Source: Prionace glauca (lineage: Eukaryota; Chordata; Chondrichthyes; Carcharhiniformes; Carcharhinidae). From it: a DNA stretch of 64,000 nt. The notes beneath the pieces were generated by a model. It was given only the letters and a program-made list of their open reading frames with translations. It did no database searches and was not told the DNA's origin. Made by a program: the position numbers and the translations under genes. This document shows, in pieces, positions 39,360 to 51,119 of the stretch (its first letter is position 1; each line of letters starts with the position of its first letter). Location: the NCBI GenBank assembly GCA_037974335.1, contig CM075760.1:13722345-13786344 (forward strand), read 5' to 3'.

Positions 39360-40985
39360 TCCCTGTTTCGCTCATCTAAGTAAACCTTAAACGAGTCCAA
39401 CGTGTCTGCCTCCACCACCAGTTCTGTACAAGTGTAGCATTAGACGCCAGCTCTAATACTCTATACCCCTTCCTATAAAGGCTAGCATATCATAAACTTT
39501 CTTCGCAACCTTCTCCACCTGTGTTGCCACCGTCAAAGACTTGTGAACTTGCACCCCCAGTTCCCTCTGCATTTCTATACACTTAATACGTGTACCCTTT
39601 AACATGTAACTCCCCTCTACATTATTCCTTCCAAAATGCATCACTTCGCATTTATCAAGATTAAATTCGATCTATTTATCTGCCCAATATACCAGCCAAT
39701 CTATATCCTGCTGTATTGCCAGACACTGCTCCTCACTGGCCGCCAATCCTGCCATCTTTGTGTCACCTGCAAACTTGCTGATCACACCATGTACGCCCTC
39801 TTCCAAGTCATTTATATATATTACGAATAGAAGAGGTCCCAGTACTGAGCCCTGCGGCACACCACTGGTGACAGACCTCCAGCTAGAAAAGGACCCTTCC
39901 ACTACTATTCTCTGTCTCCTGTTAACTAGCCAGTTTTCAATCCATCCAGATACTTGTCCCTGTATCCCATGAGCCTTAACCTTTTCAACCAACCTACCAT
40001 CAGAGACTTTGTCAAACGCCTTACTGAAATCCATGTAGACGACATCAACGGCTTGTCCTTCGTCAACCGTTTTTGTCACCTCCTCAAAAAATTGTACCAG
40101 ATTCGTGAGGCAAGACCTCCCCTGACCAAAGCCATGCTGCGTATCCCTAATCAGATCGCAATGCTCCAAATGCATAGACATCCTATCCCTAAGATTTTTT
40201 TTCCAACAACTTTCCTACCACTGATGTCAAACTCACTGGCCTATAATTACCAGGGTTATCCCGACTTCCCTTTTTAAACAACGGTACCACATTAACTACC
40301 CTCCAGTCCTCTGGGACCTCACCTGTGTCCAAAGAAGAGACAAAGATTTGCGTCAGAGGCCTAGCAATTTCGTCTCTCACCTCCATAAGCAGCCTGGGAT
40401 AAATGCCATCAGGCCCCGGAGCTTTATCAGTTTTTATGCTGCCTAAAAACCCTAACACTTCTTCTCTCGTAATGGATATTTCCTTCAACTGGTCTACAGC
40501 TCCCTCCAAGACATTACAAGACATCAAACCCCTCTCCTTCGTGAATACTGACGCAAAGTATTCATTCAGGATCTCCCCCATTCCCTCAGACTCTAAGCAC
40601 AGTTCCTCTCCTTTGTCCCTAAGAGGACCGATTTTCCCTCTAACCACCCTTTGGTCCTAATGTAAAATGCCTTTGGATTTTAATTAATCCTATCCGCCAA
40701 AGTCATTTTATGCCCCCTTTTTGCCCTTCTAACTCCCCTTTTGAGCTCCCTCCTGCTCTCTCTATATTCCTCCAGGGTTCTCTCCGTTCCCAGTTGCTTA
40801 GACCTAACATATGCCTCCCTCTTCTTCCTGACCAAGTCCTCAAAATCCCCTGTAATCCACAGCTCTCTAATCCTACCTTTCCCATCCTTCCTCTTTACCG
40901 GCACATGTCTTTCCTGCAACCTTTTCAGTTTTCCCTTGAAAGTCTCCCACTTGCCGACCGTGGACATGTGTTTACTGTGATTCTA
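39360..40985 (-). repeat. LINE family F reverse-transcriptase region, left-arm copy
   Basis: Minus-strand frames in order are: 40967-40680 (basic N-terminal linker, RKKREAYVRSKQLG); 40647-40189 (NEYFASVFTKERG, DKAPGPDGIYPRLL, EDWRVVNVVPLFKKGS, NPGNYRPVSLTSVVGK); 40181-39672 (TQHGFGQGRSCLTNLV, VDVVYMDFSKAFDKV, SGVPQGSVLGPLLFVIYIND, ISKFAGDTK); and 39644-39453 (thumb). The catalytic box reads FAGD here, against FADD in the right arm. It is 5'-truncated before the endonuclease domain and broken into several frames; not active. Confidence 0.92.
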
Positions 40986-41387
40986 ACTTTTCTATTGGAA
41001 ATGGAAGGATGCCGGTTTTAATTGTGTTGTTGATTTGTAAACTATATGACATTTATCAGACAACACAGAAAGACGCACACCCACATATTCTGTCGTTCCC
41101 ATTCTTCCCCACAAATTGTTTCCCTTTCACACACACACACACACATACACACACACATTTTCTTTCAAGTTAAAACTACATCTTGGCTTCCTGGGAGTCT
41201 TCAGAGACACAACTAAATTTCAAATGGTATGACGAACATTTTCCCCAACGCCATGTTTGCTGAGCTTGACATTAAAGGTCCCGTGGTCTCCAACAGCTCC
41301 CTGGGCAACATCCCTCCTTTTAACCAAAATCAACAAAAATACATTCCCATGGATTGAGCCATTTTCACCTGATGCTGCCCTGGCAAC

Positions 41388-42195
41388 ATCGGAACATAGC
41401 CACAGGAGTAGGCCACTCAGCCCCTCGAACTGGCCCCACCATTTAATAAGATCATGGCTGATCTGTGGCTGAATCCATTTTGGCTTCGCTAAGTCCATAT
41501 CTCTTGAAACACCTGTTCAATTAAAGAAGACCTCAGACTTATATCTAACAATTGTACCAGCTCCCACCGGCAATTGCCGAAGAGAGTTCCAATCATTCAC
41601 CTCTCTCGACATGTACTAATGTTTTCTATCAACTCTCCTGAAAGGCCTTTCCCTATTTTTTTCAACTATGACCTTTTAATCTCGAACCTTCAACTAATGG
41701 AAACAGTCCTTCCCTGTAGGTATTTCATTGGTTTCTATCAGAACAGCCCTCAACCTTCTGAATTCGAGAGAAAAATGTCTAAATTCGTCTAATCTCTCCT
41801 CGCAACTTGCGTTGAACTCCGTCCAGAGTTAACATTTTTCCAAAGATATGTTGCCCATACTTGCTCACAGTGCTCTAATTGGGATGGAACAAGGATTGTG
41901 CACAATTGGACACAACATCTGCCCCCATATCCCCCAGTCCTTTGGATATGAAGGGAGGCATTCCATTGGTCTTAATGATTATTTTCTGAAGCAGATCGTG
42001 ACATTTTAAGAAACTATGTGCCGAACCCGAAATCCTGTTTGGCATCCACTAAATTTAGCGTTGTCCCATCTAAAAATTATATCACAATCGATCATTTGGA
42101 TATTTGAGATTTTGTCCCATTATCTAAGCCCTTAATGAATATTGTAAATAATTGAGGCCCCAGACAGATTCCTGCCGTACACCACTTCATCTGCA
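41388..42195 (-). repeat. Decayed LINE 3' end (A-like)
   Basis: Plus-strand ATCGGAACATAGCCACAGGA GTAGGCCACTCAGCCCCTCG and TTTAATAAGATCATGGCTGA TCTG form the UTR. The decayed C-terminal coding strand then runs to TAATTGAGGCCCCAGACAGA TTCCTG near 42170. Its mirror copy is 59400-60235. 41040-41387 holds a short (CA)n run and no gene. Confidence 0.75.
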
Positions 42196-42839
42196 TAATT
42201 CAGCAACGGACAGGTACAATTCATTGCACCATAAATTTTGGCACCTTGCAGAAGGGGATGTGATATTACATTAATGGATGTGAATTCTTGTTCCATTGAT
42301 ACCATAGATCATACCTGACAATGATATTTTCACACTAACTGTAATTACAAAGTATTGCCAGCAGATGGAAATAAATCTTGGTGGGTTACATTACATGAAG
42401 CATGAACTGCTGCAATACACTGGACCCTGCATCTGTTCATTTTGAATTGGCCTCCATATGTATATATGTTAGAATGGACCGAGTCCATGATTATAATATA
42501 TTATAACATATAGCACGCTGTTTAAACTGGTATTGCACCAGTACATGTCCATGTATACATCACCTAGATCTGAATTTTTCCAGGTAGGATCTAACTTTGC
42601 ACTTCTACCACATACAGTTCTGAATGGTGGTGGACATTAAAACAATTAACAGCAGCAGGAGCCTCAAATAAAACCTCAATTCTTAATGATGTGGGAACTC
42701 AGCAACTGGAGAACAAAACTGAAACAATTGCTACAATCTTCCGCCAGAAGTGCCGAGAGGATTTTCCATCTCGGCCTCCTCCTGAGGTCCCCAGCATCAC
42801 AGATGCCAGTTTCCAAGCAGCTCAATGCCTTTCACAGGA

Positions 42840-43725
42840 TAAGATTGGAACAGGAGTAAGCCATTCGAGCCCGGGAGCCCGCTCCACCATGCAATATGAT
42901 CATGATTGATCTGTGGCCTAACCCTGTGCTGAAGAGGTTGGACACTGCAAGGATTATTGGTCCTGACAATATTTCAGCAATAATAATGATGATTTGTGCT
43001 CTGGAGCGAGCTGCGCACCGGCCAATCTATTAAAGTATAGCTACATCACTATCACATACCCAACAGTGTGGAAAATTAGCAGGCATGCTCTATCGCAAAA
43101 GGAAGGGCAAATACATCCCGGCCAATTATCGTCCAATGCAATCTCACTCGATCAAAATAATAGAAAGTATCGAGGATCAACAGATCAGTAATAATAATAA
43201 TAATAATCTACTCAATGAAGCTCAGTCTGGGTTCCACTAGGAGCACTCGGTACCAGAAGTAATTTAAACTTAGTCCAAATATAGTGGAAATAGCTGTTTT
43301 AATGAGGTGAGAGTGCCCACCCTCCACATCAACACAACACTTGACCGATGATGGCATCAAGAACCCTGAGCCAATCTGCAGTCAATGGGGATCCGGGGGT
43401 AAACATTCCACTGGCTTCAGTCACACCGAGTACAGAGTAAGGTGGTTGGGGTTGTTGAAAGCCAATCAGCTCAGTCCCAGGGTATTGCTGCAGGATCTCC
43501 TCAGGATAGTGTGGCCTAATCTTCACCCTTCATTAGAAGGTCAGAAGTGGGATGTTCACTAATGATTGCACACTGTTCAGCACATTAGAGACTCCCCAGA
43601 TACTGGAGCAGTCCGTGTCCATATGCAGCAAGACTTAGTACACATTCAGGCTTTGGTTGAGGAGGGGAGAGTAACATTCACGCCACACAGTGTCAGACAA
43701 TGACCCTCTTCAAGGAAGAGAGATT
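42840..43725 (+). repeat. LINE family R reverse-transcriptase fragment
   Basis: After a short opposite-strand LINE tail (42840-42915), the plus strand from about 42925 follows the family R reverse transcriptase: GGACACTGCAAGGATTATTG GTCCTGACAATATT, ATCCCGGCCAATTATCGTCC, CTCAGTCTGGGTTCCACTAG, TTGACCGATGATGGCATCAA, CTGCAGGATCTCCTCAGGAT and ATGTTCACTAATGATTGCAC (the D-D box region). It contains many breaks. Confidence 0.85.
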
Positions 43726-43729
43726 CCTG

Positions 43730-43965
43730 GCATGGGTCACTGTCTGTACAGAGTCTGCACTTTCTCCCCGTGTCTATATGGGTTTCTTCCGGGTGCTCCG
43801 CTTTCCTCCCATAGTCCAAAAGACGCCCTGGTTAGGGTGCATTGGGCCGTGCTAAATTCTCCCTCAGTCTAACCCGAACAGATGCTGGAATGTGGCGACT
43901 CGGGGATTTTCACAGTAACTTCTTTGCAGTGTTAACATAAATTTATTTGTGACGAATGAACACAT
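43730..43965 (+). repeat. SINE family 1 body and tail
   Basis: GGGTCACTGTCTGTACAGAG TC, CCCGTGTCTATATGGGTTTC, CCTCCCATAGTCCAAAAG and GATTTTCACAGTAACTTCTT TGCAGTG. Its mirror copy is 57635-57885; the open frames over it in both arms are SINE translation. Confidence 0.88.
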
Positions 43966-43969
43966 TTAA

Positions 43970-44985
43970 CATTTGGGGCCCTGCGGTACCCCACTGTTAG
44001 CTTACCGTCACTCGGAAGAAGACCCATTTATTTCCACTCTCTGTTTCTTATCTGTCAATGAATTCTATACCGAGGCCAACATATCACTCCCCATCTCACG
44101 TGCTTTCATTGGGCCTACCAATATTTTATGAAGAGCCTTCTGAAAGTGCAAATACACCACGTAAACTGGTTGCATCCCTCCCCCTCCCTAACCGAAAGAA
44201 CCCCACTTCCCCCATCCCCACCTATTATTTACACCCTTAAAAAATGCAAGTAGTTTTGTTAAGATAAACATGTCTTTCTTAAGCCCATACTGGTTTCATC
44301 AAACTCCGTCCATGCTTTCCAAATATTTTCCTATCATGGATTTGATAACAATCTGTAGCTGATGCTGAAGTCAATCTGTAATTTATGAGTTTTATTCTCT
44401 CTTTCTCTGTATATATCGGGGTTACATTTGTCATCCTCTAACCTGTAGGAACTGTTTCGGCCTGTATAGAATTTTAGAAGATGGGCAGCAATGTATCCAA
44501 CATTTCCTGGCCCATTTCCTTCCATATTCTGGGATTACCAGGCCCGAGTGACCAACCAGAATTTCACCCTATTATTTTACCCAGAATGATTTCACTAATA
44601 CTGGTTTCCCTCAATACCGTCTTACAACTACCCCCTTGGTTCCCGAACATTTCTGGGATGATACTTGTGTGAAGGTAATGTCAAACTTAGTGTTCTATTC
44701 ATTCAATATTTCTTTATTCCCCAATATACATTCCCTGGATTCGGGCTCTAAGGAATTTACATTTAACTTAACAAATCCTTCTCTCTTCAGATATTGATAT
44801 AAACGGTTCTAATAAATTTTTATGTTCCCTGCAATTTTACTCCCATTTTCTATTTCCCCCTCGATTATTTGGACTTTTTTTTGTTGAATTTTAAAAATCT
44901 CTGAAAACTCAGGCTTGTTCCTTCTTCTGGTAATTTTATGTAGCTTTTAACTAAGAAGTAACATTTCCTCCCCTGAAAGACATCC
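43970..44985 (-). repeat. LINE family D fragment spanning the inner edge of the left arm
   Basis: Plus-strand CGGAAGAAGACCCATTTATT TCCACTCTCTGTTTC, AAGAGCCTTCTGAAAGTGCA AATACACCACG, GGGGTTACATTTGTCATCCT CTAACCTGTAGGAACTG and TTCTGGGATTACCAGGCCCG are the reverse complement of a reverse-transcriptase region of a fourth LINE family. The shared inverted sequence stops inside it at 44038. Confidence 0.75.
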
Positions 44986-47180
44986 GAGAAAAAGATGAGC
45001 TTTGACCATATATGATTTTCACGGTAACTTCATTACAGTGTGAATGTAAACCCATTTGTGACGAAGAAATAAACTTCAAACCTTTAAATACACACGATGT
45101 CTTTATCAATAAACTGAGCTGAAATTCCTCAGCTGCCAGGGTGGAACTGGAACTCCTGTCCCAAGCTTCTGGAATACTAGCTTAATAATGATATTGCTAT
45201 ACTACCCCCGAGACTGAAATATCACCACATTTATTAATGGAATAATTGAACATTCAGTACTGGGTCACAGGTTGGATCGCGAGGTATCTTGTGGGAATTT
45301 AATACATTACCATTTGACTCAGAAATGATGTTGTTTCCTTTCTGAACTGATCACAGATGTGTTTTGGCATGATGACATTTACCTCAGTGCGCCTAAAGTC
45401 TGAGATCTATGTCCAATATTACACTATACATTTATAGCACGAATACATTACAAATTAATTTATGCTACATTAGGTTATTTCTCCAGTTATGTACACTGAG
45501 CCATCTCTCTATTTATGAGACATTAGTTCCTCTCTATTAGTGCTAGAGTAGATCACGGATCTGATCCTATTACATCTGATCCCATCTCTGTTTATATTAC
45601 ACAGGATTTGCATATTTACATCCATCTCTGTTAATTCAACACATGAGCATGTATATGTTGCCTGACATTTAACTGTCAGAAGGAAGTCTTCTCCTGGCCT
45701 TGAATCTTATTCTGACAGAATGACAGTGATTCATGGGAATCCATGTCAAAGTTCCATCAATTCATGAAATGACAAGGGGGGACAGGTGAGGTAGAGAAGG
45801 TCATATCGGGCTTGACGTTAATCGTGTATAAGCTGCACTATCAGAACAACTGAACACTTGGTTTGGTTCCCTTAGAACTGAGCAGTTTATGGGAGATTTA
45901 GTACAGACGCTCAAAGTGATGAATGGGAATGTTTTACTCATTAGAAAGAGACTGTAAGCCACTGGCAAGAGGGCAGTATACAGAAGATTGATTAGAACAC
46001 ACTAGGATATGTCTCTTTATGCACTGAATGTGACTCAAATGATTCATTATTTCAACAGATCTTATATTTGTTTTCATTGCATAAAATGCCGCTTTATTTA
46101 TTACTCCTATTTGTGTTGTACCAGAGCCAGTCTTTAATTATATGACAGTAGGCCTTGTCTGTTTTTACACTACATTCGGTTATTTCTCTCGTTATGTCAC
46201 TCTCGGCCATCTCTCTATTTATGCTGCATTAGATCCTTTCAATTAATTCGACAGGAGACCACGGATCTGTTCATATTTCATCAGATCTCATCTCTTTTTT
46301 ATGTTACAGGGGATTTGTCTCTTTGAATGACACCAGCATCTGTCTCTGTTAATCGAACATACGACCTTGAACATGTTGCCTGCCGAGATATTATCAATTC
46401 CGATATAATATGGGTGTGCCTGTCTGACACTAATCATTCTTGATTGGAGCAGTAAGTTTAATTTTTACTAATTTCGATAAGTAGCTGCGAGAAATATCTA
46501 ATTGCTCTGTTATTGTGTGAGTAATATTCAGTTTGAACAATTTCTCAGTGATTCACTGGTGTTCGGGGATAGGTCAATATCTGAATAATCGTACAGTGCT
46601 CATTACAATATCTTCAAGCAACCACCGTTGTGATACATTTTATTAGTTGAATATTGCACTGCACTGTGTCAATTTGACACAGACTTTAGAGATAAAGATT
46701 GACCTGTCTTATTTAAAGCATCCAACAGATTCACTGACAGTGTGAGACAGAATTCTGTACTCGCAATATCGCCAGATGGGCTCCCAGAGGCTAAATATCT
46801 ATCCACTCATTAATTACTTATCTGTTTCAGGGAGAAATAAAACGAAATCGCCACAGAACGAGTGTTGACAGTTAAGTTATGTTTGAATATATATATATAT
46901 GTATATTCTGTAATTTGTATTGTTACCTTCGAAATTATTTTTCACTTTCGGGTGTCTTCATCTGCCTATGCCTAAGCTTTGTAATTCCCTCCCTAAATCT
47001 CCTTATTTCACTTTCCTCGTCTAAGTCAATCCATAAAACTGTCCCTGTATTAGCCATCCTTTCAGTCACCTGTTCAAATATCTCGTTGGTCAAAAGCAAG
47101 ATGCTGTGGGTGCCCGAGATCCGAACAGAAAATGCTAGAAACACTCAGTGGATCATTCTTCATCAGTGGAATGGTTTACG
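44986..47180. other. Spacer of the inverted repeat, AT-rich, repeat remnants only
   Basis: A SINE tail lies at 45005-45080 (GATTTTCACGGTAACTTCAT TACAGTG). 46960-47090 resembles a retroposon end (GTAATTCCCTCCCTAAATCT CC). No gene was recognised. Confidence 0.5.
45465..46395. repeat. Diverged direct repeat pair
   Basis: 45465-45670 and 46180-46395 share, in order: acattaggttatttctccag / acattcggttatttctctcg, GCCATCTCTCTATTTATG, GACCACGGATCTG / GATCACGGATCTG, CATC-GATC-CATCTCT, GGATTTG and CATGTTGCCTG. A third related segment pair is 46010-46110 and 47300-47400 (GACCTTATATTTGTTTATAT / GATCTTATATTTGTTTTCAT). Confidence 0.75.
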
Positions 47181-47182
47181 GC

Positions 47183-47265
47183 TCTCTCTCTCTCTCTCTT
47201 TCTCTGTCTCTCTCTCTCCCCCCGCCTCTGCCCCTGCCTCTCTCTCTCTCTCGCACACACATTTG
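47183..47265. repeat. CT microsatellite
   Basis: (CT)n with short interruptions (TTTCTCTGTC, CCCCCCGCCTCTGCCCC), ending in CACACACA. Confidence 0.95.
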
Positions 47266-47849
47266 TTGTAGACATGTACAGCAAGACACTGGGCCTTGTA
47301 TCTTTATTTACTGCATGCGACTCATTTGAATCATCATTGCAATAGACCTTATATTTGTTTATATTACATGACACACCATTCCATTTATTATTATATGATG
47401 ACATGCCGTGATAATTGCTACAAATCATCAGTTCTGAGTTCTTGTTCAGTCAAGAGGCCATTTTTGCTCCATTAGGCTCCATCTCAGATATGATTGTGTC
47501 AGGCTCTGTGTCATGCACTACTGAACACATCCGTGCCTTACTTTGTATTATATTGGACACTAATAATAAAGCCAACACTGTCTCAGTAACTGGTTTTCTA
47601 TAAAATGCGTTTGACAGATGGAAAAAAAGGACAGAACGAGATGAAAAGATGGAAATTAGCTTTAAAAATGTAATGGGGTTCGAAGAATGTGTTTCGTCGT
47701 GTTAATAATTACTGGGTGTTGTTCATCATATTTAATTGCTCTCGCATTTCCTGGAATATTTTATTGAAAGTTTGGGATGAAACTTGTAACATCCTCTTGT
47801 TCAAAAGAGATTGAGGAACAGAATGAATGTATGTCACATTGCACTGCAA

Positions 47850-48030
47850 ATGGACACTAAAGGACAATTCAACATGGCCACTCCAACTAACCTGTACATC
47901 TTTGGACTGTAGGAAGAAAGCAGTAAACCTGGAGGAAACCCACGCACATACGGGGTGAATGTGTAAACACCACACAGTTACACAAGGCTTAAATGGAACC
48001 TGTGTCCCTAACAGTGTGAGGTACCAGTGC
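47850..48030 (-). repeat. SINE family 1, decayed
   Basis: Plus-strand CTAACCTGTACATCTTTGGA CTGTAGGAAG, GGAGGAAACCCACGCACATA and GAATGTGTAAACACCACACA G, then AGTGCTAATCACTGTG (reverse head). Confidence 0.75.
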
Positions 48031-49573
48031 TAATCACTGTGTAAATAATTGCTATTAATTTTAAGCATGACATTGTAATTTATTCAGTATTTATTGCACA
48101 TTCTGTGTCTCAGTCAATAAATAAAGTTAATGAATGGCCCTGGACGCTCTTGAATGTGATGTACAGCTGGTCATTCCGCTGCCAAGGCAATGCATCTTTC
48201 AAATGATTCACTGAACTTCTCTCTTTCTCTGTCTCAGACTGAACCTAAATCAGATAACCTCTCTCCTCTCTCTCAGTCTCCATTAACTCACACAGGTTCC
48301 CAGGAGACGGATCTGACTCCGAGACTATTTCTTTCTTCTTCCTTAAGGCACCTTGTGACTGAAAAGATAAAGCACAAAAGTCTCAGCAGAGGTAAATTCA
48401 TTGTAGGAACTTAACCATTGCACTCAATTAACCTCTCTCCTCTATTTCTCACACACAACACCCAGCACACTTAAACTTTCTATTTCGGAATGTCTCTGCG
48501 GATAAAAAATGTTGCTTTAATTTTCCCTCTTTTCCCTCAGTGGTAACCTTCAGTCCATCTTCCCTTCAATTAATCTGTTTAAACCCCAAATATGATCATT
48601 TTCTTGATTCATTAATATGGGAATGGGGGTGACTGTAATGCTGAGACCGGCAGCAATCTGTGTGACTGTTCTTGATGCTTTCAGAGTGAGCTCACCCTCA
48701 CAGGCAGGAAGACTGTTCACGGTGATAACATCAAACTGGCCCCGGTTGTTTCATTCTCAGGTAACACAACTTCCTGTTTCTCTGCTGCCGGTTCCAAACC
48801 GCACATCTCACTTCCGAGCAGAAAATAAATCCAGAGACCACAATCTGGTGAGAACATCTGTCAGTGCGGCTTATATCTGCCCACAGAGTCAGGGCAGAGT
48901 CAGACAGGTCACATTGTGGTGACATTTACAAATGAGTCTGGTGTGACCTGGTTAAAGTTTCCATTCTCGGACATAACTGGATGCTCAGTGGATCAGTCAC
49001 TGAACTCCCCCGGGATCTGTGAAGGGAGGGAATAATAGCTGTTATCTTTCATTGTTTGATCACTTTCTCTCCATCTGCTATTTATTTTTGTTCCTCAGCT
49101 TTTATCTGTCAGCCCCCCCGGTTTGCTTTCTCCTAACTCTCCCGCTGTCTCTATCTCTTTGCCAGTCTTTTCAACACATTTATTAGTGTTCATAATCATG
49201 AAGTTGTGATTGGGTTAATTAAAGAGAGAATCTTTCAACTGGGGGACGGTCAGCAACCAATGGGCACAAATTTATTTTATTGAGCAACGAGACAGAAAGA
49301 TAAGTGTTTACTTTTACACCAGAGTTGTGATGAACTGGAATGAACAGCTTGGAAGGGTGATGGAATTAGATTTCACAGAAACTTTGAAAAATAAATTCGA
49401 TATATTCTTCATGGGGTGAAGTTTTGAAGGATTCTCGAGAATAGGAGAATTTTAAGGTTCATCTATATCAGTGTCCCAGCATCCTTTTTGTGTCTCTCCC
49501 TGTCCTTCATTAAAACGGAATAAAATGGAATATTTATACAACTGTCGTCTTGTGCTAATCTTATCTTTTGACA
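48031..49573. other. Unassigned stretch with a possible decayed exon
   Basis: No clear gene. At 48686-48820 a plus-strand reading after tgatgctttcag gives SELTLTGRKTVHGDNIKLAP and then SFSGNTTSCFSAAG before a stop. At 48840-48912 another frame reads VSAAYICPQSQG. Both are faintly reminiscent of Ig-superfamily receptor exons but too weak to name. Confidence 0.3.
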
Positions 49574-49684
49574 GAACCTGTGTGTTGTGTGAGTGTGTGT
49601 GTTTGTATATGTGTTTGTGTGTGTGAGTGTTTGTGTGTGTTGTATATGTGTGTGTGTGTTTGTGTGTGTGTGTGAGTGTGTGTT

Positions 49685-49715
<31 letters not shown>

Positions 49716-49865
49716 TTGTATATGTGTGTGTGTGTTGTGTGTGTGTGTGTTTGTATATGTGTTTGTGTGTGTGTGTGTTTGTGTGTGTTGTATATGTGTG
49801 TGTGTGTTTGTGTGTGTGTGTGAGTGTGTGTTTGTGTGTGTGTGTGTTTTTGTGTGTGTGTGTAA
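49574..49865. repeat. TG microsatellite with TTTG and TGTATA variants
   Basis: (TG)n with GTTTGTG and GTATATG interruptions in a roughly 100-base higher-order pattern. All long frames over it on both strands are satellite translation. Confidence 0.96.
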
Positions 49866-51119
49866 TTGCCAGGAACCCTTCCAAAAATCCATTCTATTTA
49901 CAAAACATCACTTTGAACAGATTAGCATCGGATCGAACTTTTTTTTTAGAAAAACACAATAATCCTTAACATTTATTGCACTATTTTTCTCCCTCCGATG
50001 AGGGTTTCATACTTAGTGATTTCAGTCCTCGCGTGTGCTAATTCTGTCTGTAAATGTGAAACTGCTTGTAAAAATGAGAAAGAACAGATTATTTTCTGCT
50101 CCTCTCACAGATTCGCCATCGGTACCTCAGATAACAGAAATGTATGGAGTCCGCTATGACTGTCCCACCTTTTGAATACAAGCCTCAGTCAGGTTGAGTC
50201 AGTCACTCTTGCAGTGTCAGGCTATAAAAAGGGGAACTCCTTCTGAAAACTCCAATCACGGATAATATCTTTCAATATTCACACTTCAGCCGTTCCCAGA
50301 CTCACAAACACCAGCGCCTGCAGTTACAGGGGATCACCAGCAGATGGTGGTGCTGTATCAGTCTAATCACAAGAAAGTGCAGCAGGTTTGAGGAGAGATT
50401 TGGGGGAAATTTATTTCCCTGTTTCTCCAGAAAGGGAACATTTAGTAAAGCAACTGCATTAATCTCCCTGTCAGTAATATTCATTTTAACGGCCTTTATT
50501 AACATTGTGTCGGTCTTGGATAGATAAAATATTCCCATTTTGAAGCTTTTGGTCTACATTATACAAGTTACCCTGATGCAGGAAAAGACCACCGGAGTTG
50601 GAATGAAAATGTTGAACCCTCATTCCTGTCACGATTTTCCCTGCCAGTAATAAACCTCAACAGATTCACATTTATTTAGCAGGAAAGGTTTTGGTGTTGG
50701 TTCTTGAGCAACAGGCGGTCCCTAAAACACAATAAACAAAGAGGTTAAATGTTGCTTCAATTGTTTCTGTTGGTTATTCTCTTTCTCTTATGAACGCGCA
50801 TCTCTGACATCTCCTCCAGTCACACAATTCTGTGAGATGTCTGTACTGATGTTATTGTGGCATCATGAGCGTTCCACATACAACGTGACTTGTATCTATA
50901 AATTCTCATCTTGAACATTTCCATTGAAATTTCAAGGCGAGCAGAGCTTTCTGAGCAGAATGGTTCAGATTCCCATCCCCTTTGATGTGAACAAGTTGTT
51001 TCTGATTTCCCTACAGAGATTGTCTATTAAACATTGACTGAACACAGGGGGTGAATGTGAAAAGCTGAAGTTTCCAGTTGAAGAGGTTCCCAGTGTCTCT
51101 GAGCAGCTGAACTGGGGAA
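49866..51119. other. No gene recognised
   Basis: AT-rich; the short frames do not resemble known proteins. It abuts the CpG-rich segment that follows. Confidence 0.45.

Larger units (their letters stand above)
38123..44038. repeat. Large inverted duplication, left arm
   Basis: The reverse complement of 57564-64000. In a 100-base sample compared by eye (41701-41800 against 59830-59930) there are two differences. The arms carry the same order of LINE and SINE fragments in mirror image and share one-off details such as the CTGCGGTACCC run and a (TAA)n/(TTA)n microsatellite. The left arm lacks about 300 bases that the right arm has near 62660-62990 (LINE sequence). Its true outer edge cannot be seen because the right arm runs off the window. 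Confidence 0.95.

Noticed and set aside
43690-43872. Frame conserved between inverted arms (60 codons)
   Set aside because: It lies within a SINE body; conservation reflects near identity of the arms, not coding.
49452-49969. Long His-Thr and Cys-Val frames
   Set aside because: Microsatellite translation, as the sequence is nearly pure TG repeats.
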